From contig NC_044981.1 in assembly GCF_008728515.1 (NCBI RefSeq), positions 97,000,426 through 97,064,425 on the forward strand: DNA of 64,000 nucleotides, written 5' to 3'. This DNA is from Papio anubis (Eukaryota > Chordata > Mammalia > Primates > Cercopithecidae). Below the pieces are notes generated by a model. That model did not search any database and was not told the DNA's origin. It saw nothing but the letters and a program-made list of their open reading frames with translations. Shown here piece by piece: positions 1 to 14,000 of the stretch. The translations under genes and the position numbers were made by a program. The first letter of the stretch is position 1, and each line of letters opens with the position of its first letter.

Positions 1-3000
1 CAAAGAAGGCCATTACATAATGGTAAAGGGATCAATTCAACAGGAAGAACTAACCTAAATATATATGCACCCAATGCAGGAGCACCCAGATTCATAAAGC
101 AGTCCTTAGAGACTTACAAAGAGATTTAGACTCCCATACAATAATAATGGGAGACTTCAACACCCCACTGTCAACATTAGACAGATCAACGAAACAGAAA
201 GTTAACAAGGATATCCAGGAATTGAACTCAACTCTGCACCAAGCTGCCCTAATAGACATTTACAGAACTTTCCACCTCAAATCAATAGAATATACATTCT
301 TCTCAGCACCACTTCACACTTATTCCAAAATTGACCACATAGTTGGAAGTAAAGCACTCCTCAGCAAATGTAAAAGAACAGAAATTATAACAAACTGTCC
401 GTCAGACCACAGTGCAATCAAACTAGAACTCAGGACTAAGAAACTCAATCAAACCGCTCAACTACATGGAAACTGAACAACCTGCTCCTGAATGACTACT
501 GGGTACATAACGAAATGAAGGCAGAAATAAAGATGTTCTTTGAAACCAATGAGAACAAAGATACAACATACCAGAATCTCTGGGACATATTTAAAGCAGT
601 GTGTAGAGGGAAATTTATAGCACTAAATGCCCACAAGAGAAAGCTGGAAAGATCTAAAATTGACATGCTAACATCACAATTAAAAGAACTGGAGAAGCAA
701 GAGCAAACACATTCAAAAGCTAGCAGAAGGCAAGAAATAACTAAGATCAGAGCAGAACTGAATGATAGAGACACAAAAATCCCTCTAAAAAATCAGTGAA
801 TCCAGGAGCTGGTTTTTTGAAAAGATCAACAAAATTGACAGACCGCTAGCAAGACTAATAAAGAAGAAAAGAGAGAAGAATCAAATAGACGCAATAAAAA
901 ATTATAAAGGGGATATCACCACTGACCCCACAGATATACAAACTACCATCAGAGAATACTATAAACACCTCTATGCAAATAAACTAGAAAACCTGGAAGA
1001 AATGGATAATTTCCTGGACACTTACACTCTCCCAAGACTAAACCAGGAAGAAGTTGAGTCCCTGAATAGACCAATAGTAGGCTCTGAAATTGAGGCAATA
1101 ATTAATAGCCTACCAACCAAAAAAAGTCCAGGACCAGATGGATTCACAGCAGAATTCTATCAGAGGTACAAGGAGGAGCTGGTACCATTCCTTCTGAAAC
1201 TATTCCAATCAAAAGAAAAAGAGGGAATCCTCCCTAACTCATTTCAAGAGGCCAACATCATCCTGATACCAAAGCCTGGCAGAGACACAACAAAAAAAAG
1301 AGAATTTTAGACCACTATCCCTGATGAACATCGATGCAAAAATCCTCAATAAAATCCTGGCAAACCAAATCCAGCAGCACATCAAAAAGCTTATCCACCA
1401 TGATCAAGTGGACTTCATCCCTGGGATGCAAGGCTGGTTCAACATGCGCAAATCAATAAACATAATACAGCATGTAAACAGAACCAAAGACAAAAACCAC
1501 ATGATTATCTCAACAGATGCAGAAAAGGCCTTTGACAAAATTCAACAGCCCTTCATGCTACAAACTCTCAATAAATTTGGTATTGATGGAACGTTTCTCA
1601 AAATAATAAGAGCTATTTATGACAAACCCACAGCCATTATCATACTGAATGGGCAAAAACTGGAAGCATTCCCTTTGAAAACTGGCACAAGACAGGGACA
1701 CCCTCTCTCACCACTCCTATTCATCATAATGTTGGAAGTTCTAGCTAGGGCAATCAGGCAAGAGAAAGAAATCAAGGGTATTCAATTAGGAAAAGAAGAA
1801 GTCAAATTGTCCCTGTTTGCAGATGACATGATTGTATATTTAGAAAACCCCATCATATCAGCCCAAAATCTCCTTAAACTGATAAGCAACTTCAGCAAAG
1901 TCTCAGGATACAAAATCAAGGTGCAAAAATCACAAGCATTCTTATACACCAGTAACAGACAAACAGAGAGCCAAATCATGAATGAACTCCCATTCACAAT
2001 AGCTTCAAAGAGAATAAAATACCTAGGAGTCCAAATTAGCAGGGATGTAAAGGAGCTCTTGAAGGAGAACTACAGACCACTGCTCAGTGAAATAAAAGAG
2101 CAAACAAATGGAAGAACATACCATGCTCATGGATAGGAAGAATCAATATCGTGAAAATGGCCATACTGCCCAAGGTAATTTATAGATTCAATGCCATCCC
2201 CATCAAGCTACCAATGAGTTTCTTCACAGAATTGGAAAAAACTGCTTTAAAGTTCATATGGAACCAAAAAAGAGCCCGCATCTCCAAGACAATCCTAAGT
2301 CAAAAGAACAAAGCTGGAGGCATCACGCTACCTGACTTCAAACTATACTACAAGGCTTCAGTAACCAAAACAGCATGGTACTGGTACCAAAACAGAGATA
2401 TAGACCAATGGAACAGAACAGAGTCCTCAGAAATAATACCACACATCTACAGCCATCTGATCTTTGACAAACCTGACAAAAACAAGAAATGGGGAAAGGA
2501 TTTCCTATTTAATAAATGGTGCTGGGAAAATTGGCTAGCCATAAGTAGAAAGCTGAAACTGGATCCTTTCCTTACTCCTTATATGAAAATTAATTCAAGA
2601 TGGATTAGAGACTTAAATGTTAGACCTAATACCATAAAAACCCTAGAAGAAAACCTAGGTAATACCATTCAGGACATAGGCATGGGCAAGGACTTCATGT
2701 CTAAAACACCAAAAGCAATGGCAACAAAAGCCAAAATTGACAAAGGGGATCTAATTAAACTAAAGAGTTTCTTCACAGCAAAATAAACTACCATCAGAGT
2801 GAACAGGCAACCTACAGAATGGGAGAAAATTTTTGCAATCTACTCATCTGACAAAGGGCTAATATCCAGAACCTACAAAGAACTCAAATTTACAAGAAAA
2901 AAACAAACAACCCCATCAAAAAGTGGGCAAAGGATATGAACAGACATTTCTCAAAAGAAGACATTCATACAGCCAACAGACATATGAAAAAATGCTCGAC

Positions 3001-3539
3001 ATCAATGGCCATCAGAGAAATGCAAATCAAACCCACAATGAGATACCATCTCACACCAGATAGAATGGCAATCATTAAAAAGTCAGGAAACAACAGGTGC
3101 TGGAGAGGATGTGGAGAAATAGGAACACTTTTACACTGTTGGTGGGATTGTAAACTAGTTCAAGCATTGTGGAAGACAGTGTGGTGATTCCTCAAGGATC
3201 TAGAACTAGAAATACCATATGACCCAGCCATCCCATTACTGGGTATATACCCAAAGGATTATAAATCATGCTGCTATAAAGACACATGCACATGTTATGT
3301 TTATTGCGGCACTATTCACAATAGCAAAGACTTGGAATCAACCCAAATGTCCATCAGTGACAGACTGGATTAAGAAAATGTGGCACATATACACCATGGA
3401 ATACTATGCAGCCATAAAAAAGGATGAGTTTTTGTCCTTTGTAGGGACATGGATGCAGCTGGAAACCATCATTCTCAGCAAACTATCACAAGAACAGAAA
3501 ACCAAACACCGCATGTTCTCACTCATAGGTGGGAATTGA
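1..3539 (+). pseudogene. L1 ORF2 remnant (endonuclease end, reverse transcriptase, Cys-rich C-terminus)
   Basis: In a live element this gene makes the endonuclease and reverse transcriptase that nick DNA and copy L1 RNA into the genome. Visible parts in order: the endonuclease C-terminal half with GDFNTPLS (147-170) and SDHSAIKLEL (about 400-430); the reverse transcriptase with TGTRQGHPLSPLLF (about 1680-1725) and the catalytic FADD box (about 1816-1827); and a C-terminal zinc-type cluster CWRGC...HCWWDC (about 3099-3150). It is broken by a frameshift near the A run at 1290-1302, where an extra A is likely, by another near 2105-2130, by a TGA in place of an expected Arg codon (CGA) at 3185-3187, and by a shift near 3293. 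The natural stop is at 3537-3539. The gaps between its open segments are decay, not introns. Confidence 0.92.
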
Positions 3540-3775
3540 ACAATGAGATCACTTGGACATGGGAAGGGGAACATCACACACTGGGTCCTATTGTGGGGAG
3601 GGGGGAGAGGGGAGGGATGGCACTGGGAGTTATACCTGATGTAAATGATGAGTTGATGGGTACGGACGAGTTGATGTGTGCAGCACACCAACATGGCACA
3701 AGTATACATATGTAACAAACTTGCACGTTGTACACATGTACCCTAGAACTTAAAAGTATTGTAATTAAAAATAAA
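1..3775 (+). mobile_element. L1 retrotransposon, 3' part, primate-type (L1PA/L1PB-like)
   Basis: A sense LINE-1 enters from the left edge inside the ORF2 endonuclease and runs through reverse transcriptase, the cysteine-rich C-terminus and a 3' UTR (about 3540-3775) that ends in an A-rich stretch. The UTR has the usual G-rich run near 3596-3615 and the typical end that includes CCCTAGAACTTAAAAGTA. Wording is close to primate L1PA families, so the copy is only moderately old. The 5' end lies outside the window, so length and target-site duplication cannot be judged. It is inactive: ORF2 carries several frameshifts and stops. Confidence 0.95.
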
Positions 3776-4924
3776 AGTCACTTGTTGCAATGAGAATTAA
3801 GACATGGCTTTGCCATTACATATATTGAGCAGTATTAGGAGCAAGGAGTGTATGTACTAACTTCCTTCCATGATAGAACTGAAGCAGTTGCCTGAATGTT
3901 TTCTTTAATTATTGCCAGTGAACAGTAATTCAGTACTGAATATGTACTGAATTGAACATGTAAGTACCTGAAGTAAAAGGTGTCAATTTAATTTTTTCAT
4001 TGAAACTATGGCAACTGAGATTCACAATAATGTATTAAATCTTTAAAAATCCTCTAGCAATATGTTTTTATGAATTTAACAAAATGTCTATACATAAGCA
4101 GTTTAGTTGTATGTGTTTGGGGAAAACCTTTAGTCTTTATTAAATTATACTACCCAGGTTCTTAAATAGCTAGTTCCTATAAGTTATACAATGTCATATT
4201 AAGTTATATTAGCCATTCTTCTTAATAATGAAAACACATTTAATAATAAAATACTATTTACCCTTCTACCTATGTTTCTTTGCCAGGTATTATACTATTG
4301 TCTATACTACCAAAATATTTTTTGGATTTATAGTGTTTATTTGTGTTCATTACTTATTCATTAAAATAGAATAAAAATAACTGAAAACTGTTGCTAATTG
4401 AATAACTTAGGAAGGATCAACTCTGCTGTTGGCAATTTCACTTATCTTATTCTAGTTGCCCTTTAAGAAAAATAAAGAGAATCACATTGGCTATTTTCTA
4501 GGAGATTATAACACACTGGAGGAGGGAAAATATAGCAAAAAATAACTAGAAAACCATTGAGTGTCAGATACGAATTATGATATAAATTATAAACACGTCT
4601 ATGGAAAAAGTGACAAATATCACATATCAGAGAAAAGGTCAGACCTTAATTTGTATCTTAATTTGTATACAAAAAATTGTTTTACTATTACTGAATACGG
4701 ATTATCCCAAGAGTAATTGAAAAAGTATGCAAGTACTATAAATTGTCTCCAAGCTACGAGATATTTTTGAAGGAGAAAAGATTAGAAATTCCATATTCCC
4801 AACCACCATCATCCCTCCCTTACCTAGACTATGTCCCTTCCAGTGTATTGTGAAAAATCTTCGAGAGCTCATGCTGCCAATATGTCAAGGATTCTACTTT
4901 TTTGTAACAGGTGAGGGCCTTTGA

Positions 4925-5060
4925 TATGAAACAGTTCACCACCTTTATTCTTACAGGAAGACACTGAGACTCAGAGAGGTCACTTGAGTTTGTCCTGTTG
5001 TGTTCTTAGAAGTGAAGATTTGATACCAAGTCTGACATGTGATCCTCAACCAAGTGAGGG
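4925..5060 (-). repeat. Possible MIR SINE fragment
   Basis: The pattern of 'GGAAGACACTGAGACTCAGA' followed by a GAGGTCACTTG-like box resembles the reverse strand of the MIR core (fall-off of mucosal-type tRNA SINE: ...CTCATCTG...). Divergence is high, so the call is tentative. Confidence 0.35.
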
Positions 5061-6643
5061 TTTCAACCCTGACTTGGTATCTCCATGCTCTGAATAGTTA
5101 TCACTTTATTATGCAGTTTATCTAATAACACGATTGTGTCTGTAAAGAAAATATAAATGGAGGAAAGTTTCGGCAATTATTAAGCAGAATATAAACCTAA
5201 GGAAGTATAAAGCATATATTTCTCTCAATATTTCCATCTCTTCTTTCTCAAATCCAAGATTTCCTTACTGTACTTCCCAAGAACAATATATATGATGTTT
5301 TAAATTTGAATATATTCTAAAGAAGCCATTTAAATATATTTTCTGAAATGTGCAACATGCCGAAAGGGTTTTTTTTTGTTTTTTTTTTTTTTTTTTTTTT
5401 TTGACTATATAATTGCCCTAGGCATTTTTAATTTGTTACATGGCAGATTTCCTAAATCAAATAGCAGCTGTTTGAGGAAAGTATCAAGCAAAATTTCTGC
5501 AGGCCCATTGGTTGCTGTTTTGCTTTCATATTCTCTCACCGTTAACTATACAGCAGCTAGAGCAGAGGAGTTGTTAACAAAATATACTTTCACTGCTAGC
5601 CAAACTAGATACATGACTTAGTGGCAATATTTGATTTTATGTCATTTACTTATGTCTCTGTATGTCTTACACCAAGGGACTAACACCCAATGGGAGAAAA
5701 AAAAAAAAGAAAATTAACTAAGTAACTGTGAACCATCAAATAGGCTCAGATAAAATAATGAGCCTTCAACAAGCTGGAATATAATAACATTAGGACTTTG
5801 GAGTTCAGTGGGCAGTTAGATGCACTAATGGCACTGCTGTGCTGGGAAAACATATATTTTATTTGGAATTTTTGTGTGGAGGTGATTGCACATTATGATA
5901 TGAATAGCTGTACTAAATGCATGAAGGTTTTCTGCCAGCATAGGAGGCGATTAAGGCCCCCTCTGCCAGATAACAGCTCTCTGGAGGGATGTAATGGTGG
6001 CAAAGTAAAATCTGAAAACAGATGATTTCCCATTTAATAGTTCATTGACTCTCCTCCTAGAGCCACTGTGGTGATGGTGCTGCTTTCTATTTTCATTTCA
6101 CAAAGAAGCACAAGTTATTCCGAGATTTTTTAGGTCATACATTTTCTTTCAAAAGGAAAGAAAAAAAAAGATGAGAGAAAGAGAGAAAGAAAGAAAGAAC
6201 ACCAACTATTGCGTTAAAGAAAAATGCAATTGATTCAGTCGTTCATTTTAAGAAAAAAAGTACTTATTTTTGTGTTTGTTGAATGTTCATTGTAGTTCAG
6301 GATATTTCATTTTTTTTTTTTTCTTTCTCTCCCACAACCCCTCGTTTGTGTCACTCATCCTCTAGGGAGCTGTATCAAACTTACAAAAAAGGGTACTGCA
6401 TTTTGAATGTATTTCCAACGTGATTATGAGACAGACCCAGCCCACACTGTCAGAAAAAAAATAAAAAATGTGTTTGTCCATTCAAACTGCAATTTGGATA
6501 TAAAATAGCCAATATTCTTTTACCATTTAAAACATTTTCCTGTTAATTATTTTTTCTCTTCTTTGTCTTTTATGTGTTCTATATTCTCATACTATGTATG
6601 TGGAATATGCTTGATTATCTCATTTCACCTTTTGTTTAAGCAC

Positions 6644-6695
6644 AGTAGTTAATTTGTTTCTTCTGAAATAGTAGTTAATTTGTTTCTTCTGAAAT
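6644..6695. repeat. Perfect 26-bp tandem duplication
   Basis: The 26-base unit beginning AGTAGTTAATTTG occurs twice head to tail (6644-6669 and 6670-6695) with no mismatch. This points to a recent slip or repair event in otherwise unique DNA. Confidence 0.95.
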
Positions 6696-7534
6696 ATTCA
6701 GCAAACAGAATTTTGATTTAGATTTAAATTAAAATGTGTAAGTGTAGTGTTGTCTATTGATAATTCCTAGTACTTCTGCCATAGATCTTGAAAGTACCTT
6801 GGTCCATTCTGGACTATTTGTCTTTATTTACTAACATCATTTTCTGTCATACTACATCTATTTTTATGTACTTTTTAAAATAAGACAAGTAATGATGCAG
6901 TCATTCAAGATTTGCTTAGGTATGGAAATATCAATTTTCAAATAGTCTTACAGTAAAACAAATTTAAAGGATCCTAGAAGGAAAAAAAAAAAAAGTTTTA
7001 GTTAAACTCACTTATTTGCAAACTACTAAAAAAAAAATAAAATAAAATGTAAAACTGTACTTCACCTTTATTTTATTGCTGAATGAAGCTGTTTTGTATT
7101 CAGAATTATTTTCAGATAATACTGTAAATTTTTAAGGCCAGAATCTTAGCATTTGCATTTTTTATGTCAGATATGCATTATTTTGATGTCTACGTTCCTC
7201 CATCTTAAAAATACAGTTCATGCCAAGTTTTGGGACATTACTCATTAAGCAACCTGGTGATTAAGCATAGCAAGACTGAATGTATGGATGTAACCATTCA
7301 GATAGGTGGTTCTATCTAATATGGCCATTTGTCTTTCAGAATGAGAAATTTGTAATAATGTTTACAATTCCTTTAATCAGGCAGCTTCATCTATAGGTAC
7401 TCAGGACAGTTTAGTTTATTGATTGTTGCTTCACTTTTTGCTGTCAGAACTTGTGGATGTCTCTTTTCTATTCTAAAAGGCAGTTCTTACAGCAACAGTT
7501 CACATGCAAGTAAACTACAACAATGTATTCAGCA

Positions 7535-7885
7535 AGGTAGGGTGACTCAGCCTGCAATCCCAACATTTTGGGAGGCCGAGATGGGCAGATCACTTGAGCC
7601 CGGGAGTGCAAGACCTTACTGGGCAACACAGAGAGACTCTGTTCTCTACAAAAATAAAAATAAAAATTAGCTGGGTACGGTGGTATGTTCCTGTAGTCCC
7701 ACCTACTTGGGAAGCTGAGATGGGAGGATCACCTGAACCCAGGGAGGTTGAGGCTACAATGAGCTATGATCGTACCCCTACACTCCAGGGATACGTGATA
7801 CCCCGAGTGCACTCCAAGTGCACCCTGTAGTCTGGGCAACAGAGTAAGATCTTGTCTCAAAAAATAAATAAATAATAAATAAATA
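7535..7885 (+). mobile_element. Old Alu (AluJ-like), sense
   Basis: Two Alu arms are present: a left arm with CCCAACATTTTGGGAGGCCGAG, a middle A-rich linker near 7650-7668, and a right arm with a TAGTCCCACCTACTTGG-type segment. It ends in an AAATAAATAAATAATAAATAAAT tail. Many changes and an extra piece near 7785-7825 mark it as an old copy. It is non-coding; the two short frames across it are chance. Confidence 0.9.
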
Positions 7886-7950
7886 TGTTTTTATTTTTAT
7901 TGCATATTCTCTTCTTTAATAAGTTGTTCTACATTTCATTTTTCATTATT

Positions 7951-8162
7951 ACCTCTTTTTTTTTTTTTTTTTGAGACGGAGTCTTGCTCTGTCGCCCAGG
8001 CTGGAGTGCTGTGGCCGGATCTCAGCTCACTGCAAGCTCCGCCTCCCGGGTTCCCGCCATTCTCCTGCCTCAGCCTCCCGAGTAGCTGGGACTACAGGCG
8101 CCCGCCACCTCGCCCGGCTAGTTTTTTGTATTTTTTAGTAGAGACGGGGTTTCACCTCTTTT
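7951..8162 (-). mobile_element. 5'-truncated young Alu (AluYR-like), antisense
   Basis: A T-run (antisense A-tail) is followed by near-consensus AluY sequence with the GTGGCCGGATCTCAG variant. It stops at ...GACGGGGTTTCACC, so only the 3' two thirds of the element are present. The 9-base direct repeat ACCTCTTTT lies at 7951-7959 and again at 8154-8162. This fits a target-site duplication around a 5'-truncated insertion rather than a later deletion. Confidence 0.93.
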
Positions 8163-10631
8163 AAAATTATACCACTTTCTCTGGTCTTTCTATTGCTTGC
8201 ATTTCTTGCCTTTGACTTTTCTTAACCCTATGGAATTCTGACATACATGCAACACTTACATTACTTAATTCACTACATGTATATATCATTTATTTTACTT
8301 TACTTACCTTTAAGAAATTACTTCTGAATTTCAGTATGTTTCATGCTCCTCAAGGAACTCAATATTTTCACTCAGGCCTTTATTTCTGATTTATTTTTGC
8401 AAGAAAGTTAAATCTATGTCAACTCTAAAAATACTTTAATCCATTTGTGATTTAATAACCTCATTAAAGGGGTTGGAGTAGTGAAGTGTTATTTCTACTT
8501 CATTAAATATACTAGTAGTGAGAACTACATATGGTGGTTTTATAATTATTATTCACAACTACATCCTGAATGTTTCTGAAAGATTTATAGTGATTAGCAA
8601 TATTCTTCTTTTCAAGAGAGAAAAATTATGGTATGGAGAGATTAGTGACTATCTAAAGATTTTATTGGTTACCTATACCAGGAGTAGGCCAGAACTGATA
8701 TCTACTAAATCTTTCTATTAGGTAGTCCATTAAAAACAAACAAACAAACAAACAACAACAACTTCTGTCATTTGACCTTATAGTGCTATATTGAATTGTA
8801 CTAATTATGACTGCTTTATCTTCCTTTGACTTTCAGATCCAAGTAATATCTGTGCATTTGAATCTACATGATCTAATTGTGTTTATACTTATGTCTTTCA
8901 CAATTTTTACTACTAATGAGGTTGTTTGTATAAATACAGTAAACAGATCTGATAACAACTCATAGCTCTGGAATTTATATATGGTGTCAATGAGCACAAG
9001 ACTAGTGATTCAAACTACATTTTAGTTCTGTTTCATAAGGCTTCATCTTCTTCTCAACCAGACAATGTATCTGGACTATATACAAAGAGGGATGGATGCC
9101 AACTGTGAAAGCTAGTTTTGAAATGTGTTTTTGTTAGGCAACATGAGGACCAAAGGAATAAAATATTATGAGATGGTGGGGAGGAGAGACATGTCTAATT
9201 CCTAGTCTAAGGAAATACGTAAGATGGTGGAACCAGAGTCAGAATCCAAGGAAGTCTGGAGCCAAAGCTGACAGAAGAAAACAAATAAGATGCAAGAGGA
9301 AAGGATTTAAGATGTGATCTGCATGGAATAATCTGGGAGAGGATGCTGTCATTTTTACTGCCCGTCCTTTTAAGGGTCCATTCCTTCTTATCAGGGATAC
9401 ATCTGCTCATTTTAAAAGCATCATATTTAGAAATTGCATTCTGATACCAGACATCTTATAGAAAGTTGTGCTTAATCATGCCTGGAGTAGGTGAGACAGA
9501 AAGAATGAGTAGGTAGTTTCAGTCCATGATCACTTTTAGAAAAAAGAATTCAAAGCATATGTACTACTTTGAGTGAATCAGTATTGTCATCTTCAAATGC
9601 AAAGGATAACAAGTAATTTCTCCAAAGGCTAGGGTTGATAAAGAAGTGACCCATGTCAAAGACTTATCTTTTTTATATCCAGGCATACTGTTTCACAAAA
9701 AAATAAATCTATGTAAACTGCAAAAGTAAAATGTTCATATATGGACAACTGAAAGACAATGTTTATCCATTCCATTATAGACATTGTACAACTATGGGTC
9801 ATAGTGGCAAAATGACAAGTTTTCCACTGTAGCACCTAAGATTAAAAAAAAAAGAAAATTAGAAATCTCAAAAATAATAGTAGATTGCAAAATACCTCGC
9901 AACATTTTTTGAGTAAGCCAATGACTAGAAACTGGAAAATATATTTATCTGAGAAATGTCTTTCAACTGCCTTCCTCCATGGCTGTAAGATACATTTTGC
10001 ACTACACTGCAATACCTATAATTATAGGACTATAATTTTAGGATTGGAAGGAATCTTATTGATCAGTTAGTTAATCCCTTCTTTTCACAGCTGAAGAACC
10101 TAATTAGTAAACTGGTTAATAAATAAATAGTAAGTGAAGTCTAATAAAACGTATTTGGAGGCTAATAGCATCTATATAATAAAGACAAAATAGATACACA
10201 TTCAAAATATGACTTCACTGTTGGGCAATGTAAGACAACTAGTGGAGAATTTACATTTCTTTCTTTCTAACTGATTGTCATATCTTATGGAGGAAATTCT
10301 CAAAGATAATGTTAACATATGGTGATATAAACCCTCTCTGCTTTACCTCTTCTTGTTATCTTTTTCTTATTTTAGATTGTATAGTGTTACAAATGTATTT
10401 GTGCAACCACTGGTATATTTTAAGTACTCTATGAAATTTCTCTTCTCTCAACAAAGTTGTAGAGTAGCCATATTTGTCTTAAATTGAAGATCATATGTTC
10501 TGTTTTGCCCTGGACATTTCTGGTTGTCGTAGGGTAGTAGTTAACAATACCCCCTTTCACTTTTTGAAATACCTCAGTTTGAATGATAAGTTATATGTCT
10601 ACCCTTGCCTTAGGTACAGCCTTTACACACA
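8163..10631. other. Non-genic AT-rich DNA
   Basis: No gene or recognisable transposon. A (CAAA)n microsatellite lies at about 8731-8762. The short frames at 8518-8721, 9207-9410 and 9885-10070 show no domain or coding signature. Confidence 0.6.
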
Positions 10632-11095
10632 AAAAAAATTTAACTTTTATTTTAGATTCAGGGAGTACATGGGCAGGTTTGTTATATGGGAATATTATGT
10701 GATGCTAAGGTTTGGAGTTTAAATGATCCCATCACCCAGATAGTAAACATAGTACCCAATAGGTAGTTTTTAGCCCCTTGTGTCCCTTCTTCTCTTCCCC
10801 TTCTGGTAGTCTCCTGTATTGATTGTGCCCATTTCTATGTCCACATGTACCCAATGCTTAGTTCCCACTTATAAGTGAGAACATGTGGTATTTGGTTTTC
10901 TGTTTTTTAGTTTGCTTAGGATAATGACCTCTGGCTGCATCCTGTTGCTGCAAAGGACATGATTTTATCCTTTTTCATAGCCATCTAGGAGTCCATGGTG
11001 TACATGTAACACATTTTGTTTATTCCATCCACTATTAATAGACACCTAGGTATAGTCTTTATTCACTATTTAAAATAGATTTATGGGAATCATAA
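10632..11095 (-). mobile_element. L1 3' end fragment, antisense
   Basis: The reverse strand reads as L1 3' sequence: the plus strand shows the 'CCCACTTATAAGTGAGAACATG' and 'GGCTGCATCC...GCAAAGGACATGAT' type blocks typical of the region around the end of ORF2 and the 3' UTR. It is more diverged than the L1 at the left edge, so an older L1 family is likely. Confidence 0.8.
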
Positions 11096-14000
11096 ACTGT
11101 GCATAAGAGCATTTGGATAGGTGAGGAGGCATTAATGAAAGATTGTTTAGACCCAATTCCAATATTTAGAAATTGGTATCTGGTTGGGGAGAGAATAAAT
11201 ACCTTAAATGATTAAGACAGTATCTAATTTAGTGACAGAATAAGTGACATGCCTCAAAAATCTAAGAGTTCTGAGAAGTAAGAGGTTTGAGGGCTGAAAT
11301 GATGAGCATTTCCCATCTTCTTTCCACTCTGTTAACATTTCCTTACCCCATGGGTATCTCACTGAAGGACTCCTGTGACCTGAACCTGCCTCTTCTGTCT
11401 CTTTTTCACTTTATTGCTCTCTGTAAGTTAGTGTCTCTGCTACGTTCCCATTGCCTGCAGCATTAAACTCTCATAAAAGTTATATTTTCTTTTACTTTGT
11501 GAATTCAATAAATCTACTAGTTACTTTGCCACAGTGATCCAGGCTTATGGCTTTACACGAGTAATAATCATTCATATGTTAAGTGGCTGCCCTTATACTC
11601 AGCAAATCTGTTCCTTCAAAGTGAACTTTTGCGGCTATTGATTTCTTTCCTTAGTTCTTGTACCTTTTACCAAAAAGGTGGATTTCCCAACACCATTGGG
11701 AAAACATTTTAGTAATTGATTGCAATATATTTTGAAGGCTGTGTGATCTTAGTTCTGTGGGATTCCAAAAATGTTAATTATAGAGTCCTCTCTATTGTAA
11801 TTTCTGAAGTATCTTCTCTAAACCTCTAAACTACCTCCACTGAATCTGAACTGACATTGTCTTATAATAGAAGAAGATATTATTCAAATGGTGAGGAAAT
11901 TTCTCAGGAAATGATAATTTAACCATCTGTATTTGCTTTGTATATCTGTGGGACAATAGACACATTGATTTAGTATTTTTCACTGTTTTTTGTATAGAAG
12001 ACATTTTTCTTTTATGTTCATGAGTAAATCATCTCAGAAAAGATGTAATATTTTTATGTTACAGGTAGCATAACCATAAGAATGGCTCACTGATTAGTTT
12101 TGACTTAAATACATGTTTACCTTAGCTATGCTAAGATTAAACATACAATTTTAATCTTCAATATCTATAGGCTTCCAGGTTTCTGGACATAATTCAAGAG
12201 AGTACCATTTTGTAGTGGTCACTGACAGTCCAAAGACTGTTGTAACTCTGATGCTTTTCAAATGACATATTGTGTTCACCTGAATGTTTGACCCAACAAG
12301 GAAAATGAATATTTATTCTATACATCCTTAAAGAAGGGAATTTTTATTTTGCTTTTCATATGTAAATTACATGATTGCATAAAGTTTTCATTGAGATTAG
12401 TTTATAACTTTTTTGTGTAAATTTAATTAATAATATCTAAATCTTAAAATCAAACAATTAATTTTAAATATAGCCATTGATTTTTCAGGACTTTGAAAAC
12501 CTCATAAAGATTAAAAACTGCACTTATATATATAAAACAATGCTAAGATAGGCCTTAGGTAATTATTGTAATTTTCTTTTCATAGGAGATTTGAAGAATA
12601 AGCTTCATATGTTGGATAACCTTTATGGAAACAGTGTCCAGAGAAAAGATATGATCCACATTAAAAGTGGTTATGCTTGCTTAGCCTCTATGTTTAATAG
12701 AAAATCAAGACTTGCAGTGCAAAGATAGTGTCTGTTGATTCAGAAGATTATAGCAGTGATTTTCCAGAAGCTAATGAAAGGTACTAAAATGAATTGATAA
12801 CCTAACTGGTGCATTTTAAAATGCTTACAGAGAACTTAATATATAATGTCTTCATGAATTGCTTATAGTTCTGTTTTACTACTAAACTTGTAACTCAGAT
12901 ATGCATACAAACAGGAATCAATTGGGACAGCAGCGAGCATAAACATTTATAATCACTTGCTTTTATAGGAATTAAACCTATGACAGTTATATCAATGATT
13001 AGAGTACCTACACATGAAGACAAGTAGAAATTAGAATTAGAAATTAGAAATTAGAACAAGTAGTTACATCCGAAGTAACATACAGTCAAAAATATCCAAG
13101 CAATGATTGCATGTTTGAACAACGTACATTAAAAGATTATAAAATTATGTGAGCAGTATGTATTTTTAGCATTTTATATGCACAATTATCTTCTGTTTGG
13201 TTAAATTACATGTCTTTTATATATGCTAAAAACTGAAAATAACATGGACAATGCAAAAGAATAAGTTTATGTTTCTAAATAAAAACCTGTAATTGTTAAT
13301 CATTTTGTTTTGTATAACATCTCCACAACACAGGAATCAAGTCATGAAAGCAGACAAAGTGATACTATATTCTGAAGTTATTATACTGTTGGCCTGACTG
13401 ACTTCTGTAGACATAAACTCTCTACCTGTTTGAAAGTATTATAGATATTAATTTTTAATAATATTTGCCCTAACTTGCATTTTTCTCTTTGTTTTTAGTA
13501 TCTGACATTTTATATTTCTCAGATTAAATATTATTTTGTGGTGGTAAAATGTAAACATTATTTTTATCAATTCATTCTCATATATATATACAATCACTTA
13601 AATATTTATTGAATACCAGGAAATAAGCTGTATTTAACAGGTGAACACATTAATTTCCCAAGGTATGTTTATTGAGCCTTATGAGACTATTAATTCTGAT
13701 TTATGTGCTCCTTATGTTTGATACATAGAAATAGGCAACCCTTTGGAGAACAAAAAATCAGAGGAAAATAGATGCTATAATTCATATTTCAAGTAGTACT
13801 GTTCCCAATAATGCAGAGCTAGTAGAAAATAGAGCAGGACGCTTGATATTGGAATGGACTTTAAAGAATAAATTATTGGAGGGCATAGAAACCGTATCAG
13901 GACAGCAAGTCTTCCAAGACTCCATGTGGGCAGCCTGGCCTCCCTCTCCTGTGCTGCTGGTCAACTTCCTACAGCTCAGTTGGTGTTGCTCACCTAACAA

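Larger units (their letters stand above)
3776..7534. other. Non-genic AT-rich DNA
   Basis: I see no convincing gene or recent transposon. The stretch holds a possible MIR (4925-5060), T- and A-runs (5367-5402, 5698-5708, 6309-6322), an A/G-rich patch at 6155-6199 and a short tandem duplication at 6644-6695. The segment about 5790-6140 is less AT-rich and looks like unique sequence. The short open frames at 5376-5621 and 5798-6025 have no recognisable protein features. Confidence 0.6.

Noticed and set aside
5367..5402. Long T-run as the tail of an antisense processed pseudogene
   Set aside because: The sequence on its right does not read as a known mRNA or SINE on the minus strand, and no flanking direct repeat was found.
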